This document shows, in pieces, positions 17,902 through 25,040 of a DNA stretch of 39,425 nt. The stretch lies in contig CANMXN010000004.1 of assembly GCA_947501885.1 (NCBI GenBank), positions 1 through 39,425 on the forward strand. The letters run 5' to 3'. Each line of letters starts with the position of its first letter. Within the stretch, counting starts at the first letter, position 1. The notes beneath the pieces are model-generated. The model did not search any database. It was not told the DNA's origin and worked only from the letters and a program-made list of their open reading frames with translations. The stretch comes from an uncultured Sphingorhabdus sp. (GTDB taxonomy: Bacteria > Pseudomonadota > Alphaproteobacteria > Sphingomonadales > Sphingomonadaceae). Position numbers and translations under genes: made by a program.

Positions 17902-19347
17902 ATGCAAGATTTAAGCGGAAGCGCCAATGATCAGACCAACACATTCCAATATAATCCAGCGGGTCAAATCACGCAGCTTACCCGCAGCAATGATAATTAT
18001 ACATGGACGGGTCATGTGAATGTAGATCGTAATTACACGGTCAATGGTCTTAACCAGCTTATCACTGCTGGTGGTTTGACGCTCAATTATGACAATAGCG
18101 GCAATCTTAAATCTGACGGCAACAACACATATAATTATGATGTGGAGAACCGCTTAACGGGCGTGACGGGCAGCAATAATGCCACTCTTAGCTATGATCC
18201 CTTAGGCCGTTTGCACCAAACAATAGGTAGCGGTATTACCACGCGCTTTGGATATGATGGGGCAGACCTTATTGCCGAATATGGTGCTACGGGTGCTATT
18301 ACCCGCCGATATGTTCATGGCCCTGGCACCGATGACCCCATCCTTTGGTATGAAGGTTCTAGCACAAGTGATAAACGCTATCTTAGCAAAGATGAGCGCG
18401 GCAGCGTTACCGCCATTACCAGCGGTACTGGCTCGCTTATCGCTATCAACTCTTATGATGAATTTGGCATTCCAGCAGAAACCAATGTCGGGCGCTTCCA
18501 ATATAGTTTGCCCGAGGCATGTGCGGGGCACATGGTGAAGCGAACGCAGACATGGCTGCCCGAGGCAGGTCTCTATTATTATAAAGCGCGTATCTACTCA
18601 CCGACACTCGGTAGGTTCCTACAAACCGATCCCATTGGCTATGGTGATGGACTCAATTGGTATAATTATGTCGGATCCGATCCGATAAACAAGAGTGATC
18701 CGACGGGGTTATACGGTGAGGGTTGTTTCACACGCCCAGGAAGCCGTATATGGGACTGTTCTGCAAGAAACAGAGCGGAGAATCATTTAGCACAACATAC
18801 AAGCGGAGGTGGAGGTGGAGGAGTATCTTCGGCATTAATCGATCTTTTTGCTGGTTATTTTGCTGGTCAGACCGATAGAGATACACTTACCTCTCAGGTA
18901 AATGATTATCAAGAAGGCGTAATTGTCGTTACTGGGAGACGCCTCAATCGAGTTACACTAGATACCATTGATGCTAATACATTATGGGATCATTACTTAA
19001 ATGGTTCTGGAGCTTCTGTTTGCTTGACTAGACAACAGTTTACTGATGTAGTTGGCTTTGCTAATGTGGTAGGCAGGGCTGTACCACATAGAGAAGATGC
19101 TAATCAGACTGTTCGTCAAGTCAGTTTTTATGGAACTTTATATGAGAATAGTTTTGGTACTGCTTCAATTATCCTAGATAGGAACAATCTAATTGTAGGT
19201 TTTCATGACGACTTCGATTTTGATTTTCGTTCAGATAGAAGTGTGGGTGGCCAAATTAAAACTCTGGTAGGTGCAATAGCTGGTGAACTTCAAGGAGGAG
19301 GAACTTCTTTTAGTATTGATTATAATAATAGGATTTGTGGAAGATGA
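17902..19347 (+). CDS. Orphan RHS module D: uninterrupted core plus FDFDF-type tip
   Basis: 481 residues, the longest uninterrupted orphan. ATG 17902 lies at a joint with the core (DLSGSANDQ), without a clear ribosome binding site or signal peptide. The complete distal core follows, interrupted only by an in-frame 14-codon palindromic insertion (SLPEACAGHMVKRT, 18505-18546). The junction DPTGLYGEGC leads to the linker shared with module C, then IVVTGRR. The tip of about 150 residues ends IVGFHDDFDFDFRSDRS…IKTLVGAIAGELQGGGTSF. Similar 'YDFDP…R…E…G..F.I' tails occur on other secreted toxins, but I cannot name an activity. A lipoprotein gene overlaps the stop codon. Confidence 0.65.
   Translation: MQDLSGSANDQTNTFQYNPAGQITQLTRSNDNYTWTGHVNVDRNYTVNGLNQLITAGGLTLNYDNSGNLKSDGNNTYNYDVENRLTGVTGSNNATLSYDPLGRLHQTIGSGITTRFGYDGADLIAEYGATGAITRRYVHGPGTDDPILWYEGSSTSDKRYLSKDERGSVTAITSGTGSLIAINSYDEFGIPAETNVGRFQYSLPEACAGHMVKRTQTWLPEAGLYYYKARIYSPTLGRFLQTDPIGYGDGLNWYNYVGSDPINKSDPTGLYGEGCFTRPGSRIWDCSARNRAENHLAQHTSGGGGGGVSSALIDLFAGYFAGQTDRDTLTSQVNDYQEGVIVVTGRRLNRVTLDTIDANTLWDHYLNGSGASVCLTRQQFTDVVGFANVVGRAVPHREDANQTVRQVSFYGTLYENSFGTASIILDRNNLIVGFHDDFDFDFRSDRSVGGQIKTLVGAIAGELQGGGTSFSIDYNNRICGR
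18505..18546 (+). repeat. 42 bp in-frame palindromic insertion, copy 1
   Basis: Lies between FQY and QTWLPE, replacing the two codons TG with 14 codons. Stem catgtgc (18518-18524) and gcacatg (18528-18534) flank GGG. The complementary strand shows the TTCGC flank and CCC loop of the family. Confidence 0.8.
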
Positions 19348-19676
19348 GGTTATATACGTACATAATATTTATGAGCTTTTTAATTTCTGGATGTAGCAAC
19401 ATGAAAAAAGAGTATATCATTAGTAAATCGGGTATCGATAGATGTGTTCTTGATACGATGACATTTAATGAAGGAGCTACTCCAGATATAACAGACGTTA
19501 ACTTTATACCTGATAATGAATGTAGCATTAAAGTTCTCGATTCGTTAGAAGTTGTTGGAGGAAGCATTTGCAGGGAACTTTTGATTGAAAAAGATGGTTG
19601 TCATTATTATAATGACAGTTCAACAATATTTTTCTCTAGGAGAAATAACATCTATAATATCAGTATAATTGATTAA
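19344..19676 (+). CDS. Lipoprotein, putative immunity to tip D
   Basis: 110 residues from ATG 19344, which overlaps the tip's TGA (ATGA). The N-terminus MRLYTYIIFMSFLISGC has lipobox ISGC. The mature part of about 95 residues is acidic, with further cysteines (DRCVLD, NECSIK, SICREL, DGCHYY) that could form disulfides in the periplasm. No family is recognised. The next orphan module's ATG (19669) lies inside its 3' end. Confidence 0.65.
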   Translation: MRLYTYIIFMSFLISGCSNMKKEYIISKSGIDRCVLDTMTFNEGATPDITDVNFIPDNECSIKVLDSLEVVGGSICRELLIEKDGCHYYNDSSTIFFSRRNNIYNISIID

Positions 19677-20715
19677 TCCAAGTTTTTCTATCCTTTGGTA
19701 TGAAGGTGCTGGTACATCGGATAAACGCTATCTTAGCAAAGATGAGCGCGGCAGCGTTACCGCCATCACCAGCGGCACAGGCTCTCTTATCGGTATCAAC
19801 AGCTATGATGAATATGGCATTCCAGCGGATACCAATGTCGGGCGGTTCCAATACAGTTTGCCCGAGACATGTGCGGGGCACATGGTGAAGCGAACGCAGA
19901 CATGGCTACCCGAGGCTGGGCTTCGCCAATTCATTCCCCAAATGAATTGCGTGCGCTATTATTACAAAGCTCGTATCTACTCACCCACACTAGGCCGCTT
20001 CCTACAAACCGATCCCATAGGATATGGTGATGGCCTCAACTGGTATAATTATGTCGGGTCCGATCCGATTAACTTCACCGATCCAACGGGACTTTGTGGA
20101 ACAACTACATTTTATTGGGATCATGATGGTGATGGTAAATTGTCAGATGGTGATGATATTGTAGAAATAGTTGTTACTGCTTGCAAAGGGGGTAGCGGTG
20201 GCGGTGGCTTTGGTGGTGGAAGTCCTAATACAGGGCCTAGTCGAAACCCTGGCTTCAGCGATGACAGTAGTGGTGGGGGAAACGAAATATGCCCTACTAA
20301 GGAAACGACAGCTTCAAAGATAGCAGATGGCGCTAGTACTGTTGGTTTAGCTGCTGATGGTGTAACGGTTGCAGCAGGGGTTTTTGGGCTAGCAACAGCA
20401 CCAACTGGTGCTGGCCCGGCCGGTGCTGCCATTGTAGCAACTGGTGGTGCAATCGTTTCTAGAGGTGCTTCTGCAGTCAGTGGAATAGCTAATCTTGTAG
20501 ATGGCAACTTTATAAATGCAGGTGGAGATTTTGTAGGAGTAGTAGCAGGTACATCAGCAGGAATAGTATCTCGCCATGCTATTGGTAACTTTATTGCTAG
20601 AGGTCGAAAATTTGGCGACCTTAGCGCTAGTCAAAATAGGGTGAATCGGATTATTGGAGATGCCGCATCTGCAATCTTTGGCCAAGGGGTTAATCAACTA
20701 AAATGTCCGAATTAA
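19669..20715 (+). CDS. Orphan RHS module E: short core plus hydrophobic Gly/Ala-rich tip
   Basis: 348 residues from ATG 19669, which overlaps the preceding lipoprotein gene. Core homology begins very late, at ILWYEGAGTSDKR. Two in-frame palindromic insertions follow (42 bp at 19855, 33 bp at 19922), then [14 protein letters not shown] and junction PINFTDPTGL. The EF-hand loop (20119-20154), EIVVTA and Gly-rich linker match module B almost exactly until NPGF. The tip of about 140 residues has alternating hydrophobic Gly/Ala-rich segments (GLAADGVTVAAGVFGLATAPTG…AAIVATGGAIVSRGAS), suggesting a membrane-inserting domain. No enzyme motif is visible. A three-helix immunity candidate overlaps its end. 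Confidence 0.6.
   Translation: MINPSFSILWYEGAGTSDKRYLSKDERGSVTAITSGTGSLIGINSYDEYGIPADTNVGRFQYSLPETCAGHMVKRTQTWLPEAGLRQFIPQMNCVRYYYKARIYSPTLGRFLQTDPIGYGDGLNWYNYVGSDPINFTDPTGLCGTTTFYWDHDGDGKLSDGDDIVEIVVTACKGGSGGGGFGGGSPNTGPSRNPGFSDDSSGGGNEICPTKETTASKIADGASTVGLAADGVTVAAGVFGLATAPTGAGPAGAAIVATGGAIVSRGASAVSGIANLVDGNFINAGGDFVGVVAGTSAGIVSRHAIGNFIARGRKFGDLSASQNRVNRIIGDAASAIFGQGVNQLKCPN
19855..19896 (+). repeat. 42 bp in-frame palindromic insertion, copy 2
   Basis: Same site and nearly the same sequence as the copy at 18505, encoding SLPETCAGHMVKRT. Confidence 0.8.
19922..19954 (+). repeat. 33 bp in-frame palindromic insertion with a different stem
   Basis: Adds 11 codons (RQFIPQMNCVR) between AGL and YYYKAR, replacing one Tyr. 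Stem aattcatt and aatgaatt surrounds CCCCA, preceded by TTCGCC. The same stem recurs, inverted, at 36169-36189 outside RHS coding sequence. Confidence 0.8.
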
Positions 20716-21014
20716 CTTATTTCATGATGCTTATATTTATTATTACTCCAGCATTCATTCTGGTGGATTGGGCTTTTTACGAACGTACAATAAATATCAT
20801 TTATATATTTTATAGTTTAAAAAAAGAATATAAATACAAGGACTTTTTGACACTTTATAGGGTATTGTTGTTAACTATATCAGCAGGAATGATTTGTTAT
20901 ATAATTGTTAAAGGTACTGGTTATGGCTACACTGCAATAGCAGGCACGGTACTTTTCTTGCTTACTCACTTTTATATCTATTTAAAAATATATATAGAAA
21001 ATCGTAGAAAGTGA
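20703..21014 (+). CDS. Three-TM membrane protein, putative immunity to tip E
   Basis: 103 residues from ATG 20703, overlapping the tip's end by 13 bp. There are three hydrophobic segments: YFMMLIFIITPAFILVDW, LLLTISAGMICYIIV and IAGTVLFLLTHFYIYL. A basic loop (KKEYKYKD) lies between the first two. It is not a family I recognise. A polytopic immunity protein would fit a membrane-inserting toxin, as for colicin-type pore formers. Confidence 0.6.
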   Translation: MSELTYFMMLIFIITPAFILVDWAFYERTINIIYIFYSLKKEYKYKDFLTLYRVLLLTISAGMICYIIVKGTGYGYTAIAGTVLFLLTHFYIYLKIYIENRRK

Positions 21015-21037
21015 TTCTGACTTTAATAAAGGGTCGG

Positions 21038-21465
21038 ATGATAATTATACATGGACGGGTCATGTGAATGTAGATCGTAATTACACGGTCAATGGCCTTA
21101 ACCAGCTTATCGCTGCAGGTGGTTTGACGCTCAATTATGACAATAGCGGCAATCTTAAAGGTGACGGCAACAACATATATAATTATGATGTGGAAAACCG
21201 CTTATTGGGCGTGACGGGCAGCAATAATGCTACCCTTAGCTATGATCCCTTGGGCCGTTTACACCAAACAATCGGTGGCGGTATTACCACGCGCTTTGGT
21301 TATGACGGGGCTGATCTTATTGCCGAATATGGTGCTACGGGTGCTATTACCCGCCGATATGTTCATGGCCCTGGCACCGATGATCCCATCTCCCTTGCTT
21401 GCACTGCGGGCGTTTCTCGGTCGTCCGTTCCCCAAACGGACTTACCCCCCTCGGAACGGGTATGA
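21038..21465 (+). pseudogene. RHS core of orphan module F, stopped by the 68 bp element
   Basis: Core homology starts at DDNYTWTGHVNVDRN, shortly after the immunity gene; the first ATG is 21064. It runs to DDPI, where the 68 bp element introduces a TGA at 21463-21465. The tip continues in the same frame. Confidence 0.75.
21391..21458 (+). repeat. 68 bp palindrome-containing insertion, copy 3
   Basis: Same sequence and site as the copies at 13871 and 15615. Confidence 0.8.
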
Positions 21466-22449
21466 GGTTCCGGTACAAGTGATAAACGCTACCTTAGCAA
21501 GGATGAGCGCGGCAGCGTTACCGCCATTACCAGCGGTACTGGATCGCTTATCGGTATCAACAGCTATGACGAATATGGTATTCCAGCAGACACCAATGTT
21601 GGGCGGTTCCAATATAGTTTGCCCGAGGCATGTGCGGGGCACATGGTGAAGCGAACGCAGACATGGCTACCCGAGGCTGGCCTCTATTATTATAAAGCCC
21701 GTATCTACTCACCCACACTAGGCCGCTTCCTACAAACTGATCCCATCGGATATGGTGATGGCCTCAACTGGTATAATTATGTCGGCAGCGACCCGATAAA
21801 CAATACCGATCCAACGGGGCTTCAGAGATGTTACCCAGTAACAGTCTGGAGAGCAGCAGCAGTAACGCTTGGAGATGGACCTACAGATAGAGGTGGTCAA
21901 TGGGTTCACGTAGGTATAACCTGCTCTGCAGGAGGAGGCGGTGGTGGTGGAACTGGGTCTCTAGGTGGTGGTGGAGGTCCATCCAATGGTGATGATAATG
22001 AACGTAATGATATATGCGAATTAGGAAATACCTTTGTAAGAGCGGCGGATACATTTGGTGAGGCTTCAACTAATATAACTGGATTGGGGTTGGGTATTGG
22101 TAGTGTGGGATTACTAACTGGGAATCCAATACTTGGAGCTGCAGGTGCTGATGTTATTTTAGTAGGTGGTGCCCTTGGAACTTTATCTGGCTTAACGCAA
22201 GTAACGGGAGGTCTTTTTCAAGGAATTGGTGGTGGTGGTTTTAAAAATACATTTACTGGTATAGCAAATATAGGTTTTGGAAGTGCTATAAACAGGGGTC
22301 TACAGCGCACGCTTCCTAATGGCGGTATGATGGTCGATGCGCGAGCAAGAGCGGAAAGGGTAAATGATGTTACAGGTAATATTATTGGCGCTACTAGCAC
22401 TTTTGTTAATTTAGTACAACCGACTCAAACCCAATGCCCTCCTCAATAG
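21466..22449 (+). CDS. Orphan RHS tip F: glycine-rich hydrophobic domain
   Basis: The frame is open after the TGA; the first ATG (21619) lies in the 42 bp insertion. Core end [12 protein letters not shown]…DPINNTDPTGLQRCYPV leads to a linker (VTVWRAAAVTLGDG…CSAGGGGGGGTGSLGG, NGDDNERNDIC) shared with module G. The tip of about 140 residues is dominated by Gly-rich hydrophobic stretches (ITGLGLGIGSVGLLTGNPILGAAG…LVGGALGTLSGLTQ, FGSAINRGLQ). No catalytic motif is visible. Its character is like tips B and E and suggests a membrane-active toxin; this is inference. A short two-helix membrane protein gene follows. Confidence 0.6.
   Translation, partial: GSGTSDKRYLSKDERGSVTAITSGTGSLIGINSYDEYGIPADTNVGRFQYSLPEACAGHMVKRTQTWLPEAGLYYYKARIYSPTLGRFLQTDPIGYGDGLNWYNYVGSDPINNTDPTGLQRCYPVTVWRAAAVTLGDGPTDRGGQWVHVGITCSAGGGGGGGTGSLGGGGGPSNGDDNERNDICELGNTFVRAADTFGEASTNITGLGLGIGSVGLLTGNPILGAAGADVILVGGALGTLSGLTQVTGGLFQGIGGGGFKNTFTGIANIGFGSAINRGLQRTLPNGGMMVDARARAERVNDVTGNIIGATSTFVNLVQPTQTQCPPQ
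21616..21657 (+). repeat. 42 bp in-frame palindromic insertion, copy 3
   Basis: Same site (FQY to QTWLPE) and sequence as the copy at 18505. It supplies the ATG at 21619+ of the tip frame. Confidence 0.8.
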
Positions 22450-22460
22450 AAAGAAATTTT

Positions 22461-22649
22461 ATGTATAGTAAAAAAGTAAGGATAATGGGTGGGATATCAT
22501 TAGTATTACTTATAACTTCCCTAATAAATTCATCATTTATAGAATTTAGTTTTTTTGGCCTATCTAATAAACTACTCTCCATATTTGGTTATACAGCTAG
22601 CTTTATAGTATTTTATTACGCATACAATTCAATAGAGTATGAAGATTAA
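22461..22649 (+). CDS. Small two-TM protein, putative immunity to tip F
   Basis: 62 residues from ATG 22461, 11 bp after the tip's stop; an in-frame ATG at 22434 would lie inside the tip gene. Two hydrophobic segments: IMGGISLVLLITSLI and LLSIFGYTASFIVFYYAY. It has a short basic N-terminus and an acidic C-terminus (IEYED). No family is recognised. The ATG of the next module's core (22639) falls within its last codons. Confidence 0.5.
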   Translation: MYSKKVRIMGGISLVLLITSLINSSFIEFSFFGLSNKLLSIFGYTASFIVFYYAYNSIEYED

Positions 22650-23064
22650 TAGTTATTCATATCCAAATGTAGATCGTGATTACACGGTCAATGGCCTTAA
22701 CCAGCTTATCGCTGCAGGTGGTTTGACGCTCAATTATGACAATAGCGGCAATCTTAAAGGTGACGGCAACAACATATATAATTATGATGTGGAAAACCGC
22801 TTATTGGGCGTGACGGGCAGCAATAATGCTACCCTTAGCTATGATCCCTTGGGCCGTTTACACCAAACAATCGGTGGCGGTATTACCACGTGCTTTGGTT
22901 ATGACGGGGCAGACCTTATTGCCGAATATGATGCAGCGGGTGCTATCACCCGCCGATATGTTCATGGCCCTGGCACCGATGATCCTATCTCCCTTGCTTG
23001 CACTGCGGGCGTTTCTCGGTCGTCCGTTCCCCAAACGGACTTACCCCCCTCGGAACGGGTATGA
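22639..23064 (+). pseudogene. RHS core of orphan module G, stopped by the 68 bp element
   Basis: Core homology starts at NVDRDYTVNGLNQL (about 22666), reached in frame from ATG 22639 inside the preceding gene. It is almost identical to module F's core and ends in the 68 bp element's TGA at 23062-23064. The frame after the stop encodes the tip. Confidence 0.75.
22990..23057 (+). repeat. 68 bp palindrome-containing insertion, copy 4
   Basis: Same sequence and site as the three other copies (13871, 15615, 21391). Confidence 0.8.
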
Positions 23065-23937
23065 GGTTCCGGTACAAGTGATAAACGCTACCTTAGCAAG
23101 GATGAGCGCGGCAGCGTTACCGCCATTACCAGCGGTACTGGATCGCTTATCGGTATCAACAGCTATGACGAATATGGTATTCCAGCAGACACCAATGTTG
23201 GGCGGTTCCAATATAGTTTGCCCGAGGCATGTGCGGGGCACATGGTGAAGCGAACGCAGACATGGCTACCCGAGGCTAGCCTCTATTATTACAAGGCTCG
23301 TATCTACTCACCCACTCTCGGGCGTTTCCTACAAACCGATCCCATCGGATATGCCGATGGCATGAACTGGTATAACTACGTCGGCAGCGACCCGATAAAC
23401 AATACCGATCCAACGGGGCTTCAGAGATGTTACCCAGTAACAGTCTGGAGAGCAGCAGCAGTAACGCTTGGAGATGGACCTACAGATAGAGGTGGTCAAT
23501 GGGTTCACGTAGGTATAACCTGCTCTGCAGGAGGAGGCGGTGGTGGTGGAACTGGGTCTCTAGGTGGTGGAAGCGGTTCATCCAACGGTGATGATAATGA
23601 ACGTAATGATATCTGTGGTAGTGAAGGAAATAGTCAATATGTCCCAGAAGGTATCAGTGCGACTTCATTTCAAGGAGCTTGTAGAAGGCATGACAGATGT
23701 TATGAAACTATTGGCCGATCACAATCCTCATGTGATCAGGAATTCAGAAGGGACTTAGCCGCACAATGCGAACGCACAGGTGGGTTCTTCTGCTATCTCG
23801 GGGTCAATATATTCTATGGCACTCTTGTAATCGGGGGTGAGCCAGCATATAATGATGCGCAGAGAAGTGCACGAGAAAATATAAACATTGGTGGGGTAAT
23901 AGGTCGCCCATCTAATCAAGGGATACCTTCTCCTTAA
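23065..23937 (+). CDS. Orphan RHS tip G: second phospholipase A2-like domain
   Basis: The frame is open after the TGA; the first ATG is 23218 in the 42 bp insertion. Core end and linker match module F up to NERNDIC. The tip contains FQGACRRHDRCYETIG (His codon 23689-23691, Asp 23692-23694) and SSCDQEF, the CxxHDxCY signature of secreted phospholipase A2. It then has AYNDAQRSARENIN, which parallels AFDNAQRNAWNSRN at the end of the full-length RHS gene. The two PLA2 tips are clearly related but diverged. Two small membrane-protein genes follow. Lipase activity is inferred from the motif. Confidence 0.65.
   Translation, partial: GSGTSDKRYLSKDERGSVTAITSGTGSLIGINSYDEYGIPADTNVGRFQYSLPEACAGHMVKRTQTWLPEASLYYYKARIYSPTLGRFLQTDPIGYADGMNWYNYVGSDPINNTDPTGLQRCYPVTVWRAAAVTLGDGPTDRGGQWVHVGITCSAGGGGGGGTGSLGGGSGSSNGDDNERNDICGSEGNSQYVPEGISATSFQGACRRHDRCYETIGRSQSSCDQEFRRDLAAQCERTGGFFCYLGVNIFYGTLVIGGEPAYNDAQRSARENINIGGVIGRPSNQGIPSP
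23215..23256 (+). repeat. 42 bp in-frame palindromic insertion, copy 4
   Basis: Same site and sequence as the copies at 18505 and 21616. Confidence 0.8.
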
Positions 23938-23953
23938 ACATATAAGGTATAAT

Positions 23954-24181
23954 ATGAGAAAACGAGATATAGCAGCAGGATTATTAATTCTATGGGTATC
24001 TATAAGTGGTATATTCATGGTATTTTTGTTTCTGTTTAACTCGAATGGTATAAACACATTAGTAACATTATTAACCTTTAATAATGAAAATATCTTACTT
24101 CGGTTATTTATAGTGTGCCCGTGGGTTATATTAGTACTGTTGATATTACTTAATATAATAGGCAGTATCCGTCGTCATTGA
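23954..24181 (+). CDS. Two-TM membrane protein, putative immunity to tip G
   Basis: 75 residues from ATG 23954, 16 bp after the PLA2-like tip, with a possible AAGG about 6-8 nt upstream. Two hydrophobic segments: AAGLLILWVSISGIFMVFLFLF and FIVCPWVILVLLILLNIIG. It lacks the C-x-C loop shared by the proteins at 13094 and 24274, so it may be a separate immunity type. No family is recognised. Confidence 0.6.
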   Translation: MRKRDIAAGLLILWVSISGIFMVFLFLFNSNGINTLVTLLTFNNENILLRLFIVCPWVILVLLILLNIIGSIRRH

Positions 24182-24199
24182 TTTTGGGGAATTTGTTGA

Positions 24200-24268
24200 A
24201 TTAAAAATGAAGCTGCAAGATCGTTTCAAATGAATGGTAAATTCATTTCTAATGAACAAGGAAGGTAG
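24200..24268 (+). pseudogene. C-terminal remnant of a toxin tip
   Basis: A 22-codon frame after TGA 24197 reads NEAARSFQMNGKFISNEQGR and stops at TAG 24266. It aligns with RATSFQGSNGKFISNAQ near the end of tip B (14803-14850). This is the stump of a lost tip whose immunity gene follows 5 bp later. Confidence 0.55.
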
Positions 24269-24273
24269 GTTAT

Positions 24274-24513
24274 ATGAAAATTAATTGGAATATTACATTT
24301 TTGATATATATAATAACTTATTTTGTACTATTTATTGCTTTATTAATATATAATATCATTAACAAATGTTATTTTATGTGTTATAGTTTTCCTAACTTTC
24401 AATCAGATAATTTAGTGTCACTAACTATAAACATTGTATTTTTCACATTGTTACTATGGCCTATACCATTTATGGTATTTTTTTCAATTAGGAAATATAT
24501 TAAACCTAAATAA
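24274..24513 (+). CDS. Two-TM membrane protein, orphan immunity candidate
   Basis: 79 residues from ATG 24274, with GGAAGG upstream. Two hydrophobic segments: ITFLIYIITYFVLFIALLIYNI and IVFFTLLLWPIPFMVFF. The loop has CYFMC. Layout, loop cysteines and the LLWP motif match the putative PLA2 immunity protein at 13094-13363. It follows a toxin stump rather than a complete tip, so it is probably retained as a solo immunity gene. Confidence 0.6.
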   Translation: MKINWNITFLIYIITYFVLFIALLIYNIINKCYFMCYSFPNFQSDNLVSLTINIVFFTLLLWPIPFMVFFSIRKYIKPK

Positions 24514-24582
24514 ACTAATGTTACTATTTAATAATTAGAATCATCATTTTATCTTTGCAAAATAACAAAAATCAAGTTTTAA

Positions 24583-24970
24583 ATGCTATCTAATCCAAAT
24601 AGCGCCAATGGCCTTAACCAGCTTATCGCTGCAGGTGGTTTGACGCTCAATTATGACAATAGCGGCAATCTTAAAGGTGATGGCAACAACACATATAGCT
24701 ATGATGTTGAAAACCGCTTGTTGGGCGTGACGGGCAGTAATAATGCTACCCTTAGCTATGATCCCTTGGGCCGTTTACACCAAACAATCGGTGGCGGTAT
24801 TACCACCTGCTTTGGAGACGCCTGTCCTGAACTTGTTTCAGGGACGGGGCAGATATGATTGCGGGAGTTGCAGATGTTGGTAAGCGCAACGAAAGCCGAA
24901 TATAATGCAGCGGATGCTATCACCCGCCGTACCGCTTGTGCAGACCTTGTTTCAAGAGTGAAAATGGCAT
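24583..24970 (+). pseudogene. Last, decayed RHS core remnant of the plus-strand array
   Basis: Core homology (NGLNQLIAAGGLTLNY…GGGITTCFG) from about 24601 is broken by a CCTGAA/TTCAGG palindrome at 24826. Scrambled scraps follow (AEYNAADAITRRT near 24896-24940). No tip follows; the T2SS gene gspO begins 70 bp later. Confidence 0.7.
24826..24842 (+). repeat. Short palindrome CCTGAA/TTCAGG, second copy
   Basis: Identical to 14054-14070, inserted after ITTCFG in the core remnant. Confidence 0.7.
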
Positions 24971-25040
24971 CAAAGTTAGATAATAAAACTTAAAGGAATT
25001 GTTTGAAATAGGCGGACATAACCCTTTATGAGGTTAAGAT

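Noticed and set aside
13871-23057. Possible CRISPR-like repeats (four 68 bp copies)
   Set aside because: Copies are 1.6-5.7 kb apart, inside homologous coding DNA, with no spacers or cas genes.
13358-24970. Insertion sequences as the cause of the RHS duplications
   Set aside because: No transposase frame, no terminal inverted repeats around modules and no target duplications seen; homologous recombination explains the joints.
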